Part shown: positions 49,118 to 56,679 of the stretch, one piece after another | Numbering within the stretch: the stretch's first letter is position 1 | Layout of the letters: each line of letters opens with the position of its first letter | DNA from: Microbacterium sp. SORGH_AS_0969 | GTDB taxonomy: Bacteria; Actinomycetota; Actinomycetes; Actinomycetales; Microbacteriaceae | DNA: 64,000 nt | Direction: 5' to 3' | Assembly: GCF_030818255.1 (NCBI RefSeq) | Contig: NZ_JAUTAG010000001.1 | Coordinates: forward strand, 806,001 to 870,000 | The notes under the pieces: generated by a model | What the model saw: the letters and a program-made list of their open reading frames with translations, nothing else | Told to the model about the DNA's origin: nothing | Database searches by the model: none | Position numbers and translations under genes: made by a program

Positions 49118-50894
49118 GTGACCACTCGCCCCCACCCCGTCGTCGCCTCCGCCGCGGCGGACACGGCGGCACTGCTGAGCCTGCGCGACGTGACGATCAC
49201 GCACCTCGACGCCCCGCGCGCGACGCCCTCCGCCGTGAGTCTCGACGTGCGACCCGGCGAGGTCGTGCTTCTTCTCGGTCCGAGCGGCTCGGGCAAGTCG
49301 ACGCTCGCCCTCGCGATGAACGGCCTCGTCCCGCACGCGGTCCCGGCGACGGTCGAGGGCACGGTGCGGGTGGCGGGACAGGATGCCGCGACCGCGACGG
49401 TCGCCGAGCTCGCCACCACGGTGGGCATGGTCTTCCAAGACCCGGACGCTCAGCTGATCACCGGGACGCTGCTCGACGAGGTCGCCTTCGGCCCGGAAAA
49501 CCTACGCCTCCCCCGTCGACGAGGTGCTCGCGCGCGCCGAGGCGGCCCTGCGGCGGATGGGACTCTGGCACCGGCGCCGCGAGTCACCGGACGTGCTCTC
49601 CGGCGGCGGGCGGCAACGCCTCGCGATCGCGTGCGCCCTCGCGATGGGATCGCCGCTCCTCGTGCTCGACGAGCCCACGGCCAACCTCGACCCGGCCGGC
49701 GTCGACGACGTGTATTCGGCGCTGCGCGACGTGGTCGCCGCGGGCGATCGGGCCATCGTCCTCGTCGAGCACAACCTCGATGCGGCGGTCGAACTCGTCG
49801 ACCGCGTCGTCGTGTTGGACGAAACCGGATGCCTCGTCGCCGACGGCCCGGTCGACGCGATCCTGCGCGACCGCGCCGCCGATCTTCACGCGCTCGGCGT
49901 GTGGCTCCCCACCGCGACCCTCGCGGCGCTCCGCCTCGAAAAGAGCGGCCACCGTTTCGACCGGCTGCCGCTCACACCGGCCGAACTGCGCGCGGCGCTC
50001 GACGACGCCCCGGCAGGGTCTGCCGCGCCCGCAGCGGGCTCGGCAGACGCTCCTCAGCCGCAACCGCGCCGCGGCGACGTCCTGGTGCGCGTCGAGGGGC
50101 TGCGACTCTCGCGCGGGCGCACGCCCGTGCTCCACGGGGTCGACCTCGAAGTGACGACGGGCGAGTTCGTCGCCGTGGTCGGCGCGAACGGCGCGGGCAA
50201 GACGACGCTGGCCCAGGCGATCGCGGGCGTCCTGCGTCCCCCGCGCGGGACCGTACGGGTCGACGGACTCGACGTGCGCCGCGTCGACGCGCGCACCCTG
50301 TCGCGGCACGTGGGGTTCGTCTTCCAGAACCCCGAGCACCAGTTCATCGCGACGACGGTGTTCGACGAGATCGCGCACGGCCTGCGGGCGCAGCGTCTCG
50401 ACGGTCGCCGCCTCGACGACGCCGAGGTGCGCCGGCGCACCGACGACCTGCTCGTCCGCTTCGGTCTGGCCGACAAGGCCGGCATCCATCCCTTCCTCCT
50501 CTCCGGCGGCCAGAAGCGACGGCTGTCGGTCGGGACGGCGCTCGTCGGCGGTGCGCGGCTGCTCGTGCTCGACGAACCGACGTTCGGGCAGGACCGCGCC
50601 CGCGCCGACGAACTGCTCGCGCTCCTCGACGACCTGCGCGAGGAAGGCACGACGATCATCGTGGTGACGCACGACATGCAGGTGGTCGCCGAGCACGCCG
50701 ACCGGCTGATCGTCGTCGACGGCGGGCGCATCGTGGCGGACGGCCCCACCGCACATGTCTTCGCGGACGACGCGCTCCTCGCGCACGCGGGGCTCCGGCC
50801 CCCGCCGCTGCGCGAGGCGTTCGCCGGACTGGAAAGCCATCCCGAACTCGCGGCGATCACCCGTCTGCGCGACCTCCCCGGCGGTGCGGGATGA
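49118..50894 (+). pseudogene. ECF transporter double ATPase (YkoD-like) with an apparent +1 frameshift
   Basis: Two ABC ATPase domains in one gene energise the YkoE/EcfT importer. Domain one starts at GTG 49118 (after CCGAGGA), with GPSGSGKSTL (Walker A) and VFQDPDAQLITG (Q-loop), and reads to AFGPEN. At about 49498-49508 (GGAAAACCTAC) the sensible frame moves by +1. The new frame continues SPVDEVLARAEAALRRMG, LSGGGRQR, VLDEPTANLDPAG and then domain two (GANGAGKTTL, VFQNPEHQFIAT, LSGGQKRR, VLDEPTFGQD) to TGA 50894. Removing one base restores a full protein. It is either a true mutation or a sequence error. Downstream, a GTG at 49524 could start the remainder. Confidence 0.85.
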
Positions 50895-51682
50895 CCGCGG
50901 TCGCGGAGGTCGCCGCTCGCGCAGAGGAGCGACGCGGCCTCGCCGTGCTGAATCCGCTCGCGAAGTTCGCCGGGCCCCTGCCCGCGATGATCGCCCTCGT
51001 CTTCGTCCGCGACCTCGCGAGTCCGCTCGTGTTCCTCGCTCTCGCGTACGTCGTGCTGCTGCTCGGCGCTCGTCTCACCCGGCGGGTGATCGGCATCCTG
51101 ATCGCCGTGATCCCGGCCGCGACCGTCGTCGTCGCCGTCGGGTTCGCGCTGTGGGTCGACCCCGCGCGCGTCGAGGGCACGAGCGAAGTCCTCCGCCTCG
51201 GCGCGTGGGCGATCACGGAAGGCGCGCTGGCCATCGGCCTCGCCACGGGACTGCGTCTCGCGGCGATCATGGCCCTCGCTTTCATCGGCGGGCTCACGAC
51301 CGAGGGCTCCGACCTGGTCCGCGCGCTCGTCCAGCAGCTCCGCGTGCCGTACCGGGTCGGCTACGCGGCCCTCGCAGCGATCCGGTTCGTCCCGCGTTTC
51401 GGGCACGAGCTCGCGGTTATCCGGCAGGCGCACCGCGTCCGGGGCGCGCGCGGCGGGGTGCTGTCTGCACCCGCACGGTGGGCGGGATACGTCGTCCCGC
51501 TCCTCGCCGGGGCGATCCGGCACGCCGAACGCGTCGCGCTCGCGATGGACGCCCGCGCCTTCGGCGCCCACCCCGACCGCACCGAGCGCCACCGGGTCCC
51601 GTGGCGCCGACGAGACACGGTGTTCGTCGCGCTCTGCTGGGCGGTGTCGGCCGCGGTCTTCGTCGTCGTGCGTCCGTTCTGA
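50891..51682 (+). CDS. ECF transporter transmembrane component (EcfT/YkoC)
   Basis: A 263-residue membrane protein of the EcfT family. It has NPLAKFAGPLPAMIALVFVRD, five to six helices, and the coupling motifs AIRFVPRFGHELAVIRQAHRVRGAR and HAERVALAMDARAFGA (Ala-Arg-Gly/Ala type) that contact the two ATPase domains. ATGA overlap with the ATPase gene confirms the operon. If the ATPase frameshift is real, the importer lacks its energising unit unless other ECF ATPases substitute. Confidence 0.92.
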   Translation: MTAVAEVAARAEERRGLAVLNPLAKFAGPLPAMIALVFVRDLASPLVFLALAYVVLLLGARLTRRVIGILIAVIPAATVVVAVGFALWVDPARVEGTSEVLRLGAWAITEGALAIGLATGLRLAAIMALAFIGGLTTEGSDLVRALVQQLRVPYRVGYAALAAIRFVPRFGHELAVIRQAHRVRGARGGVLSAPARWAGYVVPLLAGAIRHAERVALAMDARAFGAHPDRTERHRVPWRRRDTVFVALCWAVSAAVFVVVRPF

Positions 51683-51746
51683 GCGTTTCGCGCGCCAAAG
51701 CCGCGGCATCCGTCCCCCTAGACTCGGGGAAACCTCAGGAGAAGCC

Positions 51747-52985
51747 ATGCCCCGGCGCCGTCGCACCGTCGCGCAACACGCTCGTCTGCGCTCCCCTCAC
51801 CCGTTCACGCAGCTGGTCAAGCTGCTTGCCGTCGCGGCCACGGTCGTGCTCGTCGCGGTCGCCGGCGTCACGGCGTATACCGCGGTCGATCTGACCTCGG
51901 AGTACGTCGCCGAGGCGGTCGTGGTCGAGAACCAGCCCGCCATCCCGCCCGACCTCGGGCAGCTCGAGGGCGGCGTGAACATGATGGTCGTCGGCATCGA
52001 CGCGTGCGAGGAGCAGCTGAAGGCCCTGTTCGGCGAGCGGTGCGAAGGTCCGGATGCCGAGGGCCAGCTGAACGACGTCAACATCCTGCTGCACATCTCC
52101 GACGCCCCACGCCGGGTGACCGTCGTGTCGTTCCCGCGCGACCTGCTCTTCGAGGCCCCGGCGTGCGACACCCCCGACGGAGGTCGCTGGGGCGGTGGAC
52201 CCGTGCAGATCAACGAGATCTCCTCGTACGGCGGGCTGTCGTGCGTCATGACCGCGGTGTCCGACATGAGTGGGCAGCAGGTGCAGTTCGGCGCGATGGT
52301 GACCTTCGGCGGCGTGATCGAGATCACGAACGCGATCGGCGGTGTCGAGATCTGTCTCGCGAGCCCCATGCGCGACGAGAACACGGCGATCGACTGGCCC
52401 GCCGGCCCCCGCACGATCCAGGGTTACGAGGCGTTGCAGTTCCTCCGGACGCGCTACGGCGTCGGCGGCAGCGACCTCGCGCGCATCAGCAACCAGCAGC
52501 AGTACATGTCGCGCCTGGCACGCAAGCTCGTCAGCGAAGAGGTGCTCTCCAACCCCGCGACGGTGTTCCGTCTGGCATCCACGGGACTGCGCAACGTCAC
52601 GCCCACGCAGAGCCTCACCAATCCGCTCACGCTCGTCCAGATCGCGTCCGCGGTCAAGGACGTGCCGTTCGAGGACATCGTGTTCGTGCAGTACCCGACG
52701 GTGACGGCGAGTTCCGACGCGAACCGGGTCGAGCCGAACTACGCCGCGGCGCAGGTGCTGTGGGACGCGCTCTCGGCGAACCAGGGGATCGAGGTCACCG
52801 GCGCGGTGGGCGCGAACGACGGCGTCGTCGCGGAGCCCGCGCCCGGCGAGACCGCGGCGCCGACCGACGCTCCCGAGGTCGAGCCGGGCACCGTCGACCC
52901 GGCCACCGGGTCCGTCGCCCTGCCCGAATCGATCACCGGCTCGAGTGCGGCGCAGCAGACCTGCAGCAACGGCGTCGTGAACTGA
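51747..52985 (+). CDS. LytR-CpsA-Psr (LCP) family cell-wall ligase
   Basis: A 412-residue membrane-anchored protein. After a basic cytosolic start comes a helix at about 22-47 (LLAVAATVVLVAVAGVTAY), then the LCP domain with NMMVVGIDACEEQ, RVTVVSFPRDLLFEAP (Arg-Asp pair), QINEISSYGG and ALQFLRTRYGVGGSDLARISNQQQ (pyrophosphate-binding Arg residues). A Pro/Glu/Thr-rich tail ends the protein. LCP enzymes transfer glycopolymers from lipid carriers to peptidoglycan outside the membrane. TCAGGAG precedes the ATG at 51747. It is monocistronic. Confidence 0.92.
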   Translation: MPRRRRTVAQHARLRSPHPFTQLVKLLAVAATVVLVAVAGVTAYTAVDLTSEYVAEAVVVENQPAIPPDLGQLEGGVNMMVVGIDACEEQLKALFGERCEGPDAEGQLNDVNILLHISDAPRRVTVVSFPRDLLFEAPACDTPDGGRWGGGPVQINEISSYGGLSCVMTAVSDMSGQQVQFGAMVTFGGVIEITNAIGGVEICLASPMRDENTAIDWPAGPRTIQGYEALQFLRTRYGVGGSDLARISNQQQYMSRLARKLVSEEVLSNPATVFRLASTGLRNVTPTQSLTNPLTLVQIASAVKDVPFEDIVFVQYPTVTASSDANRVEPNYAAAQVLWDALSANQGIEVTGAVGANDGVVAEPAPGETAAPTDAPEVEPGTVDPATGSVALPESITGSSAAQQTCSNGVVN

Positions 52986-53062
52986 CGCGCGAGCGCACGC
53001 GGGTCGGTTTCACGCGCGGGCAGGCGCCACGCGCGCCACTCGGACGCCGCGAGCCGCAGCCG

Positions 53063-54199
53063 TCAGTACGTCGGCGCGGCCGGGAGGTTGAAGAAGGCCT
53101 CGAGGGTCGAGTACCCGCCGTCGTGGTACGCCTGGGCGAGGTCGGGCCCGATGTACCGCAGGTGCCAGGCCTCGGGCTCGTAGCCCGACACGCTCTCCTG
53201 CCCGTCCACGTAGCGGACGATGAAGCCGTACTCCCACGCGTGATCGCGCACCCACGCGCCCTGCGACGAGCCGGCGATGTCGTCGAGCGACCCGCACGAA
53301 CCGCTGCACGGCACGATGTCGACGGCCATTCCGGACTGGTGTTCGCTGTACCCCGCGCGCGCGCTCTCGCGGTCGGCCGCCTCGACGCCGCCCACCGCGA
53401 CGCGACCGGCGTAGGTCTCTTGCTGCGTCGCGTACGAGCGGAAGGCGCTCAGGTATCCGATCTCACCCGCACCCGCATCGTCGGCTGCGCGCACGAGTGA
53501 CGACAACGCTTTCGCCGCCGACGAGCGCATCGCGCTCTGCTCCAGCGCCCGCACGCCGTCGGGCATGACGAGGTCGTCGGGACGCCAGTCGACGGGGTCG
53601 TAGGGCCGCTGCTTGTTGACCACGACCCACTGATGCGTCGGATCGCTCAGCGAGACGCACGGGGCGATCCCGGATGCCACGGCGTCACGGAACTTCGCTC
53701 CCCCACCGGCCGCGGCGATCGCCGCTCCGTCGTCCTTCGCGGCGAGAGCGGCGGTGAATGCGGGGTTGTCGCAGGGCGTCGCGGCCGCGGGGGCGGCGGC
53801 GAGGGTGGGGACCGGCAGCCCCTCGGCGGGAACGGCCGGGGGTCCCTGCACCACGGCCACCGCGTCGGCCCCGGCGGCGTTGGCCGGACCCGCGGCATCC
53901 TGTCGTCCTCCGGTGGCGGCGGCACCGATCGCGACCGCGCACGCCGCGACGACGACGATCCCCGCGGCCGCGACCGCGAGACGTCGACGCAGAAGGAGTG
54001 CGCCGAGGGCCGTGCGCGGGCTCTCTTCTTCACGCCGCGCACGTCGCGTGAGGGGCTGGTCGGAGGGGACGTGCTCCTCGAAGGTGGACCGGCGGGGGCC
54101 GGAGTCGGCCTCGGCGATCGGGATGGCCGCCGTCGCCCGACGCTCGGCCTCCGCGCGCGCGGCGCGACGGGTCGGGAACGTCGGATCGGAGGAGTTCAT
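53063..54199 (-). CDS. D-alanyl-D-alanine carboxypeptidase (VanY, M15B)
   Basis: A 378-residue protein with a long cytosolic N-terminus, a membrane helix at about 73-92 (AVAAAGIVVVAACAVAIGAA), and an extracytoplasmic VanY domain. Zinc and catalytic residues are visible in YSEHQSGMAVDIV (His, Asp) and EPEAWHLRYIG (Glu, His), plus LSAFRSYATQQETY. The family trims the terminal D-Ala from peptidoglycan stem peptides. Its stop is 77 bases from that of the LCP gene (convergent), so the two cell-wall functions are neighbours but not co-transcribed. Confidence 0.92.
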   Translation of the reverse strand: MNSSDPTFPTRRAARAEAERRATAAIPIAEADSGPRRSTFEEHVPSDQPLTRRARREEESPRTALGALLLRRRLAVAAAGIVVVAACAVAIGAAATGGRQDAAGPANAAGADAVAVVQGPPAVPAEGLPVPTLAAAPAAATPCDNPAFTAALAAKDDGAAIAAAGGGAKFRDAVASGIAPCVSLSDPTHQWVVVNKQRPYDPVDWRPDDLVMPDGVRALEQSAMRSSAAKALSSLVRAADDAGAGEIGYLSAFRSYATQQETYAGRVAVGGVEAADRESARAGYSEHQSGMAVDIVPCSGSCGSLDDIAGSSQGAWVRDHAWEYGFIVRYVDGQESVSGYEPEAWHLRYIGPDLAQAYHDGGYSTLEAFFNLPAAPTY

Positions 54200-54334
54200 T
54201 CACCCCATTGTCTCCCGAGCGCTCGCCCGGGTCGACCCGGGCGGGGGCGCACTCGGTGAATCCTCGGTTGCGACCCGACGAGGTCGGGGGCACGCTGGGA
54301 AGACCGTGTCCCGATCCGAGGAAGAGGAGCACCC

Positions 54335-55765
54335 ATGCTCGACGACGACGATCGCGACCTCATGCGCGCTGTGCGCAGCTACCTGAAACACGTCGAACGA
54401 CTCGCCGCCACCGAAGCCGCCGGTGAACGCACGCCCCTGGGTGTCGCGCTCAGCGAGCACTTGGGCGTGGACGCCGCGTCCGTGCCCGTCCTGACCGAGA
54501 CCGTCCCGCCCCACCGGCTGGTCGACGCCGACATCGCCCTCGACGAGCTGACGACCGCGGGCGGTGGGACCCTCCTGGGCGTCACCGGCGGAGAGCAGCG
54601 TCTGCACTCTTCCGTCGCCGACCTGATCGCCAACGCGCACACCCGCTTCGCCCCCGGGCCGGTGTCGTACGAGATGCGGGCGACCGGACCGCACACCGAG
54701 CGTCGCGTGGTGGCCTTCGGCGTTCGGCTGCTGTCGTTCGCGGGACACCCGATCGTGGTCGTGCAACGCGGTGCCTCACCCCGCCACGGTGAGCAGACGG
54801 CCCGTCTCGAGGTGCTGAGTCCCGATCAGGATGCCGCGACCTCTCTCATCGCCGAGCTGCGGCGCCTGATGGTCGAACGCAGCGTCCTGAAGGGGCGCGT
54901 GCTGTCGTTCGTGCCGACGGAGTACGGCCACGACGCGGGCGCGACGTTCCTCGAGCGTCCCGACGTCCGCGCCGACGACATCGTGCTCGAGGAGGGGGTG
55001 CTCGAGCGGGTCGTCGAGCACGTGGTCGGCGTCGGCGAGCACCGCGAGGCCCTTCGCGCGGCCGGACAGCACCTCAAGCGCGGTGTGCTCCTCTACGGCC
55101 CGCCGGGGACCGGCAAGACCCTGACCGTTCGGCATCTCCTGACGCGGACCCCCGAGACGACGGCCGTCGTCCTCACCGGGTCGAGCATCCGTTTCATCGC
55201 TGCCGCCGCCGAGATCGCCCGGACCTTCCCGCCGTCACTCGTCGTGCTGGAGGACATCGACCTCGTCGCCGCCGACCGCGGATACTCGCCGCAACCGATT
55301 CTCTTCGAGGTACTCGACGCGCTGGACGGCCTCGAGGGGGATGCCGACGTCGCGTTCGTCATGACGACGAACCACGTGCACATCCTCGAAGAGGCGCTGG
55401 CCGCCCGGCCGGGTCGCGTCGACCTCGGCGTCGAGATCCCCCTGCCGGGACCGGATTCCCGACGCCGGCTCTTCCGCCGTTACGCCGCCGACCTGCCGCT
55501 GTCGGATGGAGCACTGGATGCCGCCGCCGCCCGCGCCGAGGGAACGACGGGGTCGTTCGCGAAAGAGCTGATCCGCCGCACGGTCCTCCTCGCCGCGGTC
55601 CGCGGGGACGGCACCGCGGTCACCGACGCCGACCTGGAGACGGCCCTGGACGATCTGCTGTCGTCGGGCGCCGCTCTCACGCGACTGCTGCTCGGGGCGC
55701 GGATCGGTGGCGACGACGCGACCGAGCCGCCGGAGTTCCACCACGGAGCCTCGTACCACCCCTGA
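54335..55765 (+). CDS. AAA+ ATPase
   Basis: A 476-residue protein. The C-terminal half is a classical AAA domain: LLYGPPGTGKTLTV (Walker A, about 255), LVVLEDIDLV (Walker B, about 305), VMTTNHVHILEEALAARPGRVD (sensor 1 and Arg finger) and a lid. The N-terminal 230 residues form an alpha/beta domain with AEQ-type helices that I do not recognise and that probably selects the substrate. No membrane segment is present. It stands alone; GAGGAGC lies before the ATG. It may be a chaperone- or protease-like remodeler, but nothing nearby identifies a partner. Confidence 0.85.
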   Translation: MLDDDDRDLMRAVRSYLKHVERLAATEAAGERTPLGVALSEHLGVDAASVPVLTETVPPHRLVDADIALDELTTAGGGTLLGVTGGEQRLHSSVADLIANAHTRFAPGPVSYEMRATGPHTERRVVAFGVRLLSFAGHPIVVVQRGASPRHGEQTARLEVLSPDQDAATSLIAELRRLMVERSVLKGRVLSFVPTEYGHDAGATFLERPDVRADDIVLEEGVLERVVEHVVGVGEHREALRAAGQHLKRGVLLYGPPGTGKTLTVRHLLTRTPETTAVVLTGSSIRFIAAAAEIARTFPPSLVVLEDIDLVAADRGYSPQPILFEVLDALDGLEGDADVAFVMTTNHVHILEEALAARPGRVDLGVEIPLPGPDSRRRLFRRYAADLPLSDGALDAAAARAEGTTGSFAKELIRRTVLLAAVRGDGTAVTDADLETALDDLLSSGAALTRLLLGARIGGDDATEPPEFHHGASYHP

Positions 55766-55855
55766 GTGGGGGTGCACGGACCCGGGCGGTGCGCGGAGCC
55801 GTGCCACGGACCCCGGGGTGCGTGGACCCGGACGGTCGCGCGGAGCCGCGGCGGA

Positions 55856-56542
55856 TCAGGAGATGAAGTCGAGGGCGATCCGACCGGCGTAACCGAAGCC
55901 GACGACGACCGTGAAGAGCCCGGAGACCAGCAGCAGACCCGGGTGGGCGAGACCGATGACGACGCGGCGCGTCCGCGGCACCTCGGCGAGCATGCGGTCG
56001 GGGATGCGGTGCGACGACGGGACCGCCGCCCACCCGCGCAGGCGCGCGAGGTAGCTTACGCATCGCAAAACGAGCGCGGCCCACAGGATCACGATCACGG
56101 TGGGGACGATCGTCGCGAAGATGCCCGCCGCCTCGTCCCACGCGACGTCGGGATCGGGTCCCGCGTCGGCGGTCAGCTGGACGGCGACGGCGGCACCGAC
56201 CACGACCGACCCCATCCACAGCACGACCGCGCTCATCAGCCCGACGAATCGAGACGCGAAGTGTCCGAGGATCGACTCCTCGTATTCGAGGTGGGTGCGC
56301 GGCGTCTGCGAGAGCACGAGGAGGGTGGCGAGCAGCGACGGCAGGACGAGGCTCGCCGAGATCACCAGGCGGAGACCGTGGGGGAGGTCGAAGATGTTGC
56401 ACACGACGATCAGCACAGCCATCGCGCCGACCCAGATCCACCCGGCCGCGGTGGGGTGCTCGCTGACGAATTGCGGATGCAAGGGCTCGAGCCGCCGCCC
56501 CGACCGAGCGAGCAGTCGCTCACCCCTGACACCTGAGCTCAC
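55856..56542 (-). CDS. Multi-helix membrane protein of unknown function
   Basis: A 228-residue protein with about five predicted helices: AAGWIWVGAMAVLIVVCNIF, LVISASLVLPSLLATLLVL, FVGLMSAVVLWMGSVVVGAA, TIVPTVIVILWAALVLRC and a last one near the C-terminus (LLLVSGLFTVVVGFGYAG). No family is recognised. It converges on the AAA+ gene across a 90-base gap with short CGGACCCGGGCGG repeats and is divergent from the radical SAM gene. Confidence 0.7.
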   Translation of the reverse strand: MSSGVRGERLLARSGRRLEPLHPQFVSEHPTAAGWIWVGAMAVLIVVCNIFDLPHGLRLVISASLVLPSLLATLLVLSQTPRTHLEYEESILGHFASRFVGLMSAVVLWMGSVVVGAAVAVQLTADAGPDPDVAWDEAAGIFATIVPTVIVILWAALVLRCVSYLARLRGWAAVPSSHRIPDRMLAEVPRTRRVVIGLAHPGLLLVSGLFTVVVGFGYAGRIALDFIS

Positions 56543-56655
56543 AGGCCCGCCCTTCCGCCGGTCCGCCGCATGGGCGTGCTCTCACTCTAACCCTGCGAAC
56601 GGCGGACGGGTCGTCGCATATGTTCGATACGCGACGCTTTCACCTTGCGCATCAT

Positions 56656-56671
56656 TCGAATCTGTGTTCGA
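56656..56671 (+). promoter_or_regulatory. LexA (SOS) box-like site before the radical SAM gene
   Basis: TCGAATCTGTGTTCGA matches the actinobacterial LexA box TCGAAC-N4-GTTCGA at 11 of 12 defined bases. It ends nine bases before the ATG at 56680, where LexA would block a promoter or start site. A half site, ATGTTCGAT, lies at 56620. As I recall, the Mycobacterium tuberculosis homologue Rv2578c belongs to the DNA-damage regulon, which fits. Confidence 0.6.
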
Positions 56672-56679
56672 CTGCTTTT

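Noticed and set aside
49485..49515. Programmed +1 frameshifting in the ECF ATPase gene
   Set aside because: I see no stop codon, stable downstream structure or known slippery motif at the site. A simple one-base insertion or sequence error explains it better.
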